A stretch of DNA of 20,819 nt from a virus. A program made the position numbers and the translations under genes. The number at the start of each line of letters is the position of its first letter. Position 1 is the stretch's first letter. The notes under the pieces are model-generated. The model saw only the letters and a list, made by a program, of their open reading frames with translations. It did no database searches and was not told the origin of the DNA. The DNA lies in IMG/VR virus record IMGVR_UViG_3300045741_000298, positions 1-20,819 of that record; one strand, written 5' to 3'. This document shows positions 8,144 through 15,442 of the stretch, piece by piece.

Positions 8144-8279
8144 GGGGGTTCCGTGTGCCACGAGCAGCCTACAGCATCCATCATGAGCGTTTCCGCATTC
8201 CGCGTCGTCGTGTGATCCCTTTTGTGGGAGCACGTCGGCACGCGCGTGCGTAGGCGTTCCTCACGACCTAGGGGGTCAT

Positions 8280-11200
8280 ATGAAGATCGCACGCCATTAC
8301 ACGACGACGCTTGCCCAGCTCCCGTTCTCGGAGTGGGACCCCTCCCAAATAGAAAAGCAATTCACCTGGAAATCGTTCCGCGTCTCCATCAAGGAAGGCC
8401 AGCGAACTATCCTGGAGGGAGAAGTCGAAGCTCCCGCCAACTGGACACAGCAGGCTGTTACCATTTTCGCACACAAGTACCTGCGCCGAGCTGGGGTTCC
8501 CACCGCCACTGTTCCGGTCCCGGAGTGCACAGCGCCGGGCGTCCCTCGCTGGCTTCAGCCGAAGCAGCCTGCGCTTGGTGCCAAGCTCGGTGCCGAGGAC
8601 TCCGCCCGACAAGTCTTCCGCCGCCTAGCTGGTATGTGGACGCACGAGGCTTTCGTCGGTGGCTATCTTGTCAGCCCGCAAGCTCCAGACCCCAACAGCC
8701 TCCCCGCCCGTGCGGATGGCACCATTGATTCAAGCCTGTTCGAGCCGTTCGAGCGTGCGCGCGAGGAGAACGCGCGCACCTTCTACGACGAAACCTTCTT
8801 CATGTTGGCCTCGCAGATGGCTGCCCCAAACAGCCCACAGTTCTTCAACACCGGATTGTGGTGGGCATACGGATTAGACGGACACACTTCTTCTCCGTCC
8901 TACAGGGCCCCTTACATCGGTGCAGATGCGGAGGAAATACATGAAGCGTATCGCTATCCACAAACGAGTGCCTGCTTCATCCTCGGTCTGCGGGACTCAC
9001 TTCTCGGAGAAGGGGGCATCCTCGACACGGTTGCGCGAGAAGCGCGCATCTTCAAGTATGGCAGCGGCAGCGGCGTCAACTACTCCTCCCTCCGTGCGAA
9101 GGGGGCTCCACTCTCAAATGGTGGTACAAGCAGTGGCCTCATGTCGTTTCTCAAGCTGTTCGACATCAACGCGGGGACGATCAAGAGCGGCGGCACAACG
9201 AGACGCGCTGCCCGCATGGCGATCGTGGACACGGACCACCCGGAAGCCGAAACTTTCGCCGCGTGGAAGGCCAAGGAAGAGGTCAAGGTTGCCGCAATGG
9301 TACTTGGCGCGAACACCGCCCGGCCAACGGCAGATTTACTTCGTACGGAAGCCCTTGCTTCGATCTCTGCTGCCTCGTTCGAGGGTGAGGCCTATTCCAC
9401 CGTATCCGGCCAGAACGCGAACAATTCGCTACGCGCCTACGACGACTTCATGAACATAATCGACGGCAAGACGACGATACCTACTATGACACCTAGTCAT
9501 GGTAAGTCCGCAATGCAAATGGAGTCCACCAAAGTACACTTGGATGCTCTAAAACTGTGGAGCACTGCCTGCCAAGCCGCATGGGCCTGTGGTGATCCCG
9601 GCTTCCAGTTCCACGATACTATCAACAAGTGGCACACCATCCCGAAACACTCCGCAATCAGAGCGTCTAACCCGTGCTCGGAGTATATGTTCATCGATAA
9701 CTCCTCATGCAATCTAGCCAGTTTGAACTTGGTGAAGTTCTGGTCGGATGGTTTTGAGGATGATGGTACGGGACACACCAAAATCAGCGCGAAGCGATTC
9801 GATGCGGAAGGTTTCGCGTACGCCTGCAAGCTGTGGGCGCTCATCCTGGATGTCTCAGTCGGAATGTCCTCGTTCCCGGACCCACTCGTGGCTGAGAACT
9901 CAGTTAATTATCGCGCGATCGGCCTCGGGTACGCGAACCTTGGCGGCCTCTTGATGTTGGTGGGAGTTCCTTATGATTCGGAAGAAGCCAGAGCTTACGC
10001 TGGTCTGGTCACAGCCATCCTGCATGGTGCAGCGTGGAACCAGTCCGTCTCACTCGCCTCCGACAATGAGCTTGGTCCCTTCCACCAGTTTGGTGATCAC
10101 TCCGATGACGTTCGTCGAGTTCGTAGCCTCCACCGAGACGCCGCTTCAGCCTTGGCAAAAGGACGTGTTGCGGCAGATATTCGCGCTGGGGGGACCGGGC
10201 ACCCGTTTGCGGATTGCTTGGGGTGGGTCACGGACAATTGGTTCCTCGAACCCACCACTGGCGAGCTAGGAAAGCTGGATGCATTCGCAGCCTGCCCCAT
10301 CCGCAATGCCCAGCTCACACTGCTGGCACCTACCGGGACGATCGGCCTCGCGATGGGCTGTGATTCTACTGGGATAGAGCCCATCTATATGCTGACCTCA
10401 CTCAAGAAGCTAGCTGGCGGCGGCGAGCTTCATCAGGAGGTCGGTCTTCTCCGCGAAGCCTTGCGAGGTCTCGGCTACTCGGATTCTGATTGCCACGACA
10501 TCCTGACCTACGTGCAAGGCGTAGGCCGCATGAGCATCGCCACTCCGCACATACGGCGCGAGCACATCCCGGTATTCGACTGTGCTGGCGACATCGTCGT
10601 GGATGGCCACCTGGGGATGATGGCTGCTGTACAGCCATTCCTGAGTGGCGCCATCTCGAAGACGGTGAATCTACCCAGCACTGCGACGGTGGAGGATGTC
10701 TCATCCACCTACATCAAGGCGTGGAAGCTAGGATTGAAAGCGGTTGCGCTCTATCGGGATGGCTGTAAGCTGTCCCAGCCGCTCAGCGCGGTGCCCGCCG
10801 CCCCTGTCGCGAACCAGCAGCTTGCTGCCCAGGACGCGCCCTTGGCGGCGGTTGCATTTCCACCCTCACAGAGCAGCAACACGCCAGCTATAGCCACCAC
10901 ATCTGTCGCGGTCGCAACAATCTCGGGTATGCCGCCTAAAGGCGCCGTTACCCCACGCTACAAACTGCCTGCACGGCGCGGTGGATTTACACAGAAGGTG
11001 GACATCGGTGGACAATCCCTATACCTGCGTACTGGTGAGTACCCGGATGGCCGTCTTGGTGAAATCTTCCTGACGATGGGTCGGGAAGGCTCCACTATGA
11101 AACACTTGCTGGACTCCCTGGCTATCACCATGTCGCTCGGGCTCCAGCACGGTGTCCCCTTGGCGGAGTATGTCGATGCGTTCTCGGATAGCCGCTCTGA

Positions 11201-11618
11201 ACCCAACGGTATCGTGCGTGGCTCCGATCATATCCGCATGTGCTCTTCTATCATGGACTATCTGGTACGGGAGCTAGCCGCCTCGTACATGCATCTGGAG
11301 ACTAACATTCCGATTGCCGTGCAAGCACCGGAACCCTCGTCTCGCGCACCAGCAAACGTCACAGTGATGATCCCATCCACGGACCCGGCAGTGCTGAGCA
11401 AGGTGGAAGGGCTGACAAAGCTGCTGCAAACTCCTAGCACAGAGGACACAGCTATGTCTGTGTTAGGGGCGACGGAGGCGGTTTCTGTAGGTATGCGGAC
11501 ACTATCTCGGCCTAAGTATAGTGGAAATGCGTGCACGCAATGTGGTTCCTTCACACTGCGCAGAAGTGGTACATGCCACGTATGCGATACTTGTGGAGAG
11601 ACGAGCGGCTGTAGTTGA
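8280..11618 (+). CDS. nrdJ: Adenosylcobalamin-dependent (class II) ribonucleotide reductase
   Basis: Reduces ribonucleotides to deoxyribonucleotides using a B12-derived radical, so it needs no oxygen and no separate small subunit; it supplies dNTPs for phage replication. The 1112-residue protein shows APNSPQFFNTG (182-192), the first redox cysteine in QTSACF (Cys232), FKYGSGSGVNYSSLR (258-272), the catalytic NPCSE motif (464-468, Cys466 and Glu468), the partner cysteine in SSCNLASLN (Cys477), and the APTGTIGLAMGCDSTGIEP loop. A TSCPD-type domain follows from about residue 895 (GGFTQKVDIGGQSLYLRTG). A C-terminal cysteine tail (CTQCG..CHVCDTCG, 1085-1106) matches the zinc/redox-relay tail of long NrdJ enzymes. 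SD AGGGGG stands only 4 nt before the ATG, a tight spacing. Confidence 0.95.
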   Translation: MKIARHYTTTLAQLPFSEWDPSQIEKQFTWKSFRVSIKEGQRTILEGEVEAPANWTQQAVTIFAHKYLRRAGVPTATVPVPECTAPGVPRWLQPKQPALGAKLGAEDSARQVFRRLAGMWTHEAFVGGYLVSPQAPDPNSLPARADGTIDSSLFEPFERAREENARTFYDETFFMLASQMAAPNSPQFFNTGLWWAYGLDGHTSSPSYRAPYIGADAEEIHEAYRYPQTSACFILGLRDSLLGEGGILDTVAREARIFKYGSGSGVNYSSLRAKGAPLSNGGTSSGLMSFLKLFDINAGTIKSGGTTRRAARMAIVDTDHPEAETFAAWKAKEEVKVAAMVLGANTARPTADLLRTEALASISAASFEGEAYSTVSGQNANNSLRAYDDFMNIIDGKTTIPTMTPSHGKSAMQMESTKVHLDALKLWSTACQAAWACGDPGFQFHDTINKWHTIPKHSAIRASNPCSEYMFIDNSSCNLASLNLVKFWSDGFEDDGTGHTKISAKRFDAEGFAYACKLWALILDVSVGMSSFPDPLVAENSVNYRAIGLGYANLGGLLMLVGVPYDSEEARAYAGLVTAILHGAAWNQSVSLASDNELGPFHQFGDHSDDVRRVRSLHRDAASALAKGRVAADIRAGGTGHPFADCLGWVTDNWFLEPTTGELGKLDAFAACPIRNAQLTLLAPTGTIGLAMGCDSTGIEPIYMLTSLKKLAGGGELHQEVGLLREALRGLGYSDSDCHDILTYVQGVGRMSIATPHIRREHIPVFDCAGDIVVDGHLGMMAAVQPFLSGAISKTVNLPSTATVEDVSSTYIKAWKLGLKAVALYRDGCKLSQPLSAVPAAPVANQQLAAQDAPLAAVAFPPSQSSNTPAIATTSVAVATISGMPPKGAVTPRYKLPARRGGFTQKVDIGGQSLYLRTGEYPDGRLGEIFLTMGREGSTMKHLLDSLAITMSLGLQHGVPLAEYVDAFSDSRSEPNGIVRGSDHIRMCSSIMDYLVRELAASYMHLETNIPIAVQAPEPSSRAPANVTVMIPSTDPAVLSKVEGLTKLLQTPSTEDTAMSVLGATEAVSVGMRTLSRPKYSGNACTQCGSFTLRRSGTCHVCDTCGETSGCS

Positions 11619-11624
11619 CGCCGC

Positions 11625-11652
11625 TTGACTGAGTGAGGGCGATCTGTAGTGT
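11625..11652 (+). promoter_or_regulatory. Weak candidate promoter just after RNR
   Basis: TTGACT (11625-11630), 16 nt, TAGTGT (11647-11652): five of six -35 positions and the three most conserved -10 positions. It begins 7 nt after the reductase stop and would place a transcript start near 11660, upstream of the hairpin series. It overlaps the left arm of the first hairpin, so the two functions may exclude each other. Confidence 0.25.
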
Positions 11653-11962
11653 GTAACTGCCGGTGTGCCCTCACGCTGGTTTGTGCGCCCGAGTTACGGA
11701 CAGGTCCGCCGCATCTCCTGTCTGGGCAAGGTGTAGACGGTGGTGGTTCGGCATCTTACCCCGCTGGCTGGGTTGCCACCGTCGCACCGCGCATGTAGTC
11801 GCTAAGACGTAGAAACGCATCGCTTTGGCTCCCGGTGACACGCACCGGGATTCTCGGGGGAGAAGGGGGCGACGGGGCAGAGCCATCGGGGGATGGCTGG
11901 AGTGACCCCACAGCGGCCACGGGCCGCAGAAAGGGCTCCTACCTTGCGGCGGGAGCCCTTTC
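11633..11962 (+). ncRNA. Candidate structured RNA: seven consecutive stem-loops
   Basis: The convergent gap after the reductase gene contains seven perfect stems in 330 nt: 11633-11640/11667-11674 (8 bp), 11699-11704/11717-11722 (6), 11736-11743/11776-11783 (8), 11830-11837/11843-11850 (8, 5-nt loop), 11881-11887/11892-11898 (7, GGGG loop), 11913-11918/11922-11927 (6, 3-nt loop) and 11929-11939/11952-11962 (11). No protein-coding frame is convincing here. The plus strand is chosen because a T-G wobble flanks one stem and a weak promoter precedes the array, but orientation is uncertain. It could be a long structured 3' end of the reductase mRNA or a separate RNA. It matches no family I can recognise. 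Confidence 0.4.
11929..11962. terminator. Bidirectional terminator-like hairpin
   Basis: An 11-bp perfect stem (GAAAGGGCTCC with GGAGCCCTTTC) and a 12-nt loop lie between the convergent reductase (plus) and DnaA-like (minus) genes. Neither side has a long T-run, though the stem base supplies CCCTTTC on each strand. Its position is what one expects of a shared terminator for converging transcripts. Confidence 0.55.
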
Positions 11963-12050
11963 GCTTGCTGGTGATGAGCTGAGGGGCGGTTGCGCGTCTG
12001 CTCGATAAAGGCTTGCTCCTATCCGTGTGCGCTGTGGCGGGGGATACCAC

Positions 12051-12698
12051 TTACGCTAGTCGCTTGCCTCCACCAGTCTCAGGCCGTCGCGTCAGGGGCT
12101 TTGCCTTCAGACCAGGGGGCTTGACCTTTCCCGGAGCGTTTCTGCCGTCTCCATGGCGGTCGGAGGTCCGCGTGGCACTGACGCGACGGCCTTTCCGAAA
12201 AATAGTTTGTGTGTTGCTGTTAGTCAACACCGCCTCGCTGCTTTCACCACCGTTCCGCGCCTCCCCGTTGGCTGAACCCTCGTGGAAAGTGTGATCCATA
12301 CCCGCTGGGACGTACCCATTACAACGATCGCAGAGGTGAATTATTCCATCCGCGCGGAGGTCTTGGCGCACAGCCTCGATCGCCTCCCGATGTTTACGGC
12401 CACCATTCTCCAGCTTGCGCTCGACGTGCGCTAGGGTGCGAATGATGGTCGTACGGGTTCGCTGGAAGCGCCGTGCCAGATCATCCAGGTGCATCCCAAG
12501 ATCGTGGCGCAGCAGATAGATAGCCACATGCCGATGTGTCGGGGTTCCGTTTGGGCCACCGCCGCCCTTGGAACGGTCTGAGAGCATGGCTCTTTGGGAA
12601 CAATCGAATCTGGCGGCTGCGGCAGCAAGGTAGGCGTTGATCAGTTTGGCTGTGGGCTTTCTCTTACGGGTGTGCTCGGTGGGAGCTTTTCTGGACAT
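12051..12698 (-). CDS. Standalone DnaA domain IV-like DNA-binding protein with zinc-type motif
   Basis: A 215-residue protein. Residues 20-98 follow the C-terminal origin-binding domain of DnaA: an Ala-rich helix with LSDRSKG (like the LL..R of DnaA), HRHVAIYLLRHDLGMHLDDLARRF (55-78) and TRTTIIRTLAHVERKLE (81-97), corresponding to 'RQIAMYL.R.LT..SL..IG..FG.RDHTTV..A..KIE'. No AAA+ ATPase is present. After it, CDRC (123-126) plus His136 and His139 form a plausible zinc site; the last 70 residues are basic and probably disordered. AGGAGA precedes the ATG by 9 nt. Likely roles are phage origin recognition, interference with host DnaA, or transcription control. It lies downstream of the small-terminase-like gene on the same strand. 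Confidence 0.65.
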   Translation of the reverse strand: MSRKAPTEHTRKRKPTAKLINAYLAAAAARFDCSQRAMLSDRSKGGGGPNGTPTHRHVAIYLLRHDLGMHLDDLARRFQRTRTTIIRTLAHVERKLENGGRKHREAIEAVRQDLRADGIIHLCDRCNGYVPAGMDHTFHEGSANGEARNGGESSEAVLTNSNTQTIFRKGRRVSATRTSDRHGDGRNAPGKVKPPGLKAKPLTRRPETGGGKRLA

Positions 12699-12928
12699 CA
12701 GGTGGTCTCTCCTAGGTCTAGCCGGTAGCAGCGCAGCTATATGCTTCGCTACCGGAAAGTCTGTATACTAGCCCAGAGTTTGCGCCCACCGCCCAGCCCC
12801 CGGTTTCCTTAGTCCACCTCCCTAGGTAGAACAAGCCCTTCGCAGTCCACAGTCGGCTCCGGTAGCCGGTTTTTCCTATGGAGATACACAGGGTTTATCA
12901 GCAGCGAGGCAGCGAGGAGATAGCGAGG
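12699..12928. promoter_or_regulatory. Spacer with CCGGTAGC repeats upstream of DnaA-like gene
   Basis: This 230-bp gap holds three copies of the 8-mer CCGGTAGC: 12722-12729 (plus), 12748-12755 (minus; together an 8-bp stem with an 18-nt loop) and 12859-12866 (plus). AGTCCAC is repeated at 12811-12817 and 12844-12850. TAGTATAC occurs on the minus strand at 12762-12769, matching a motif in other control regions of the window. No canonical DnaA box (TTATNCACA) is seen. These could be binding sites for the adjacent DnaA-like protein. Confidence 0.45.
12854..12875 (+). terminator. Short plus-strand intrinsic terminator
   Basis: CGGCT-CCGGT-AGCCG (5-bp stem, 5-nt loop) is followed immediately by GTTTTT. 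It would stop plus-strand transcripts before they run antisense into the small-terminase-like gene. No plus-strand gene precedes it. Confidence 0.45.
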
Positions 12929-13993
12929 TCACTTCCCATCTGTCGGAGGAGGACCATAGCCGGGAGGGTGCGCGTGAGCAACCTCCGTTCCAGTGTCCGA
13001 CCTTGGTGCGGAGCGCGCTTTGAGTAAGACTTCGATCGCCGCAGCCTGAAGGGCGGCTGCCGCGTCCGGGTTCTCGGCGAGGGCTCGGTTGATATCCTGC
13101 TGCATCTTCTCAGCCTGTGTGAGGCCTGCTTCAGAGGTGCCAAGGTAGTTCTGGGAGGATTCCCGAATAGCCCGGTCAGTACCGCTGAAAGGTGCGGGCT
13201 GGAAGCCTGCATCCTTGAGCTTGGGACCATGGGAAGGCAGTCCTAGTGAAACACGCTGCATTTGCATCATAGTGGAGAGCGCCGCAACGATTTCCGAGGC
13301 CTTCAGCCCCGCCCAAGGCCTGCCATCCTGATCATTGGAGCGTTCTTCGATTTCTTCTCCAAGTTGCTTCAACACATTGTTCGTCAATATGTAATGGGCA
13401 TCTTCGGTGAGAAGAATGCGCTGATCACGCAGTCTGGCTGCGGCGACCGGCTTAAGGATGTCGTAGCTGCGTGCTCGATCGTGCCAGTAGAATAGGATGT
13501 ACGCCTCTCTGATGGTGTAGGCGGAGAAGCCGGGGGAGTCGAAGTCGAGATCGTCTGCGCTCGTGGTTAGGGAGCGGTTCGGAGAGAGAAGGTACTGCCG
13601 AAAAGCTTGATAGTAGGAGGGAGGCTCATGCGGGAGCTGTGTCCACACTGGTCTGGGCTGACGATTGCTTTCAAACGAATGGTAGCCCTCCATCATCGAG
13701 AGCGGAAGCTGTGCGGTTTGGAGCAGGATGGCCTGCTTCTGCTGAGGACGCTGGTCTAGGTCCTGTGGGACGTGAGATGGGTCCAAAAGGTATTGGAGGA
13801 AACCGTTCGCGTCCCGTGGAGTAGCCTCTTGAAGGCGTTGGAACAGGTCGAGAAAGTTCGTGTCCTCCGTAACCGGGAGGAGCTGGATGGTTTCCGCGTT
13901 GTTTTTTGTCTCAGGCTTACCCGACGTGTTTGACCTACGCGGCTTGCGTGTGCTGCGTGTAGTCGGGTCGGGCTTTCGCTTGGCCGATGCCAT
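12929..13993 (-). CDS. Probable terminase small subunit-like protein
   Basis: A 354-residue protein with a basic N-terminus (MASAKRKPDPTTRSTRKPRR). The segment SYYQAFRQYLLSPNRSLTTSADDL ... FSAYTIREAYILFYWHDRARSYD (about residues 125-180) follows the pattern of many phage small terminase helix-turn-helix regions ('A...YL....RSL..VA......S...L..W...W..RA.AYD'). The rest is helical, and the tail is Pro/Gly-rich. A small subunit recognises the packaging site and loads TerL. TerL is about 5.6 kb away on the same strand with the reductase between, which is unusual. The ATG at 13993 (GGA 7 nt upstream) is preferred; the frame extends to a TTG at 14044 with no site. Confidence in the coding region is high, in the function moderate. 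Confidence 0.5.
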   Translation of the reverse strand: MASAKRKPDPTTRSTRKPRRSNTSGKPETKNNAETIQLLPVTEDTNFLDLFQRLQEATPRDANGFLQYLLDPSHVPQDLDQRPQQKQAILLQTAQLPLSMMEGYHSFESNRQPRPVWTQLPHEPPSYYQAFRQYLLSPNRSLTTSADDLDFDSPGFSAYTIREAYILFYWHDRARSYDILKPVAAARLRDQRILLTEDAHYILTNNVLKQLGEEIEERSNDQDGRPWAGLKASEIVAALSTMMQMQRVSLGLPSHGPKLKDAGFQPAPFSGTDRAIRESSQNYLGTSEAGLTQAEKMQQDINRALAENPDAAAALQAAAIEVLLKARSAPRSDTGTEVAHAHPPGYGPPPTDGK

Positions 13994-14447
13994 GGCTGTG
14001 TCCGTATAGTTGCGCTTTTTTGTGTTCGTAACGGCATAGCACAAGTCGCATACGGATGTGAATGGTCAAGTAGTACGTATACCAAATATAAAGCATCTTG
14101 GGGAAACACCGAAAATTTTGTAAGTCAGTGGGTATACTGAGTAAAAAAGTTCCTTCGGAAATTTCTGCAAATTTCGCGGGGTACTGAGCAACCCCGCCAG
14201 CGTGTCCCCTCTGTCTGCCGGATAAAGTTACTGCAACTAAAGCCGTGGTGTCGGCCGGTAAGTATGACTAGGCTAGTCATGCGTGGTGCGCATACCAGCT
14301 ATGCACTATTGTGTGTTCTCTGTCAGCATCCGTTGTGTCAGTATGAGTTCATCAGAGACGAGCAAGGAACAACGAACAACCTAGCAAGTCGCTGATGAGT
14401 ACAGAGAGTTAAGCGCAACACCTAGCAACCCTGAAAGGGAACGCATC
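13994..14447. promoter_or_regulatory. Palindrome-rich divergent control region
   Basis: About 450 bp between divergent genes with no gene visible. It contains a perfect 8-1-8 palindrome ATGACTAGGCTAGTCAT (14264-14280); inverted repeats GAAATTT/AAATTTC (14158-14164/14169-14175) and GCGGGG/CCCCGC (14176-14181/14192-14197) back to back; the 10-bp CGAAAATTTTG-type palindrome near 14110; GTATACTGA at 14132; GTGTCAGTAT at 14335; and two copies of ACCTAGCAA (14379-14387, 14420-14428) 41 bp apart. No close TTGACA/TATAAT pair was found for the plus-strand gene, so initiation may need an activator or phage factor. Confidence 0.5.
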
Positions 14448-14843
14448 ATGACCCGCTCTATCATCATCGCCGCTTCGATCCTCACCCTGTCCGCGTCGGC
14501 TTCCTTTGCTCAGACGGCCGCCCCTGCGACTGCTGCGCCAAAGCAGCCCGCGCCTGCTGCTGCTGCGGCGACTGCTACCGCCCCTGCGGTCGCCCCTGTT
14601 GGTAGCGTCGCTCGCAACGTCGCCACGTCGGCCGCTGCTGCACGCACCGCTTACGAGTCCGGCATCCGTGCACGGCAAGCGACGTGCACCGCAAAGGGCG
14701 GGCTTTACAAGTGGGTTCCGCCGCATGTTGCCGGTGACGCCAACCCGAAGGGTGGCTTCTATACCACGACGTTTGGTGGCGGATGCCGCAAGGTCGGGCT
14801 CGGCGAGGCTATCGCCAGCGGTGCTGTGATCGTCAAGCAGTAA
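14448..14843 (+). CDS. Small exported protein with Ala/Pro linker
   Basis: A 131-residue protein of unknown function with a clear Sec signal peptide: basic MTR, a hydrophobic core SIIIAASILTLSA, and a signal peptidase I site after ASFA (residue 21). A low-complexity Ala/Pro/Thr linker (22-50) leads to a small C-terminal domain with two cysteines (Cys80, Cys113) that could form a disulphide in the periplasm. AAGGGA lies about 8 nt before the ATG. Exported phage proteins often act in superinfection exclusion, lysis or envelope change; nothing here decides among these. A strong hairpin follows, so the gene may form its own unit. Confidence 0.82.
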   Translation: MTRSIIIAASILTLSASASFAQTAAPATAAPKQPAPAAAAATATAPAVAPVGSVARNVATSAAAARTAYESGIRARQATCTAKGGLYKWVPPHVAGDANPKGGFYTTTFGGGCRKVGLGEAIASGAVIVKQ

Positions 14844-14854
14844 CCGCAGCACAC

Positions 14855-14883
14855 ACGGTTGCCGGAACAAAACCGGCAACCGT
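14855..14883 (+). terminator. Stable hairpin after exported-protein gene
   Basis: An 11-bp perfect stem (ACGGTTGCCGG 14855-14865, CCGGCAACCGT 14873-14883) with a 7-nt A-rich loop lies 12 nt after the stop codon. There is no T-run, so it may act as an mRNA 3'-end stabiliser or a Rho-assisted terminator rather than a classical intrinsic one. Confidence 0.55.
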
Positions 14884-14925
14884 CCCGCACGCCAAACGAA
14901 ACGCCATGCCATTGAGGTAAGCGCT

Positions 14926-15099
14926 ATGCCTGACTTTCCGCAATCAATCGAAGAGTTCCTGGAGTCCCTTACTGATGCCGTCATCCCAACGGACGGCTGC
15001 TTAGAAGACTTCGATATTCTTAGCTCGCTGGCCGAACTTGGCCAGTCCATCGATATCAACGTGCTAACGACGTTCGTTGGCCAGTGCGTTGGGGGCTGA
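14926..15099 (+). CDS. Small acidic unknown protein
   Basis: A 57-residue open frame, MPDFPQSIEEFLESLTDAVI to the stop at 15097. GAGGT lies about 8 nt before the ATG, and the stop is followed 2 nt later by the ATG of the next gene, as in a translationally coupled operon. The product is acidic, apparently helical, with two cysteines. No family recognised. It is called on the ribosome binding site, codon pattern like its neighbours, and tight coupling. Confidence 0.65.
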   Translation: MPDFPQSIEEFLESLTDAVIPTDGCLEDFDILSSLAELGQSIDINVLTTFVGQCVGG

Positions 15100-15101
15100 T
15101 C

Positions 15102-15437
15102 ATGTCGCAACGTCTCATAAGCAACTATGGTCGCGTTGATCTTATGCAGCTCCGGGAAGCCGGGTTGCACGGTCACAAACCGGATGAGCGTTTCAGCATT
15201 TACTCGCTGGAATACTATGCCGAATATGTGACCATGGATGCCAATTGCAAACTGCATACTGGCATTCGGCATACGTGGAATTGCGTAAAGGAAGGCTTCC
15301 CTAGCGTTGCCAACCTTCGCAAGTTCATGAGCCACCATGATCAGATTGCGGCGGATGCGGGAATCGAGCTTATCACCGTGATGGCTTTCATTCGGCGAGT
15401 CAGCAATGGCGAAGTCGTCGCCGAAACTAAGCTGTAG
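15102..15437 (+). CDS. Unknown cassette protein
   Basis: A 111-residue protein starting MSQRLISNYGRVDLMQLREA. The ATG at 15102 is chosen because it follows the upstream stop by 2 nt; an in-frame GTG at 15084 would overlap the previous gene. It has two cysteines, many aromatic and His residues in the middle (SIYSLEYYAEYVTMD, IRHTWNCVKEGF) and no membrane segment. It is part of a run of six closely packed plus-strand genes (14926-17195), presumably one transcript. Function unknown. Confidence 0.75.
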   Translation: MSQRLISNYGRVDLMQLREAGLHGHKPDERFSIYSLEYYAEYVTMDANCKLHTGIRHTWNCVKEGFPSVANLRKFMSHHDQIAADAGIELITVMAFIRRVSNGEVVAETKL

Positions 15438-15442
15438 GTGAC

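Larger units (their letters stand above)
7828..8279. promoter_or_regulatory. Divergent control region between DUF6527-like gene and RNR
   Basis: About 450 bp without a convincing gene. It holds an inverted repeat CTCGAAGAA/TTCTTCGAG (7967-7975/7984-7992, loop 8 nt) followed on the plus strand by a T-run (8002-8006); two compact GC hairpins (8044-8049/8053-8058 and 8083-8089/8093-8099, both with 3-nt loops); a palindrome GCACGCGCGTGC (8238-8249); and TTGACA at 8115. TTTATA read on the minus strand as TATAAA (7848-7853) could serve the minus-strand genes, but no good -35 accompanies it. The plus-strand half forms a long, structured leader for the reductase gene. Confidence 0.5.

Noticed and set aside
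8000-8279. Classical adenosylcobalamin riboswitch before nrdJ
   Set aside because: The conserved B12 box and the surrounding core motifs are not visible; only generic hairpins are present.
8038-8292. Minus-strand open frame upstream of the reductase
   Set aside because: Overlaps the predicted promoter and hairpins, has an Arg/Cys-rich composition typical of shadow frames, and no ribosome binding site.
11736-11783. tRNA gene (GGTTCG word within a long stem)
   Set aside because: No acceptor stem, anticodon arm or T-loop consensus; no other tRNA signature found in the window.
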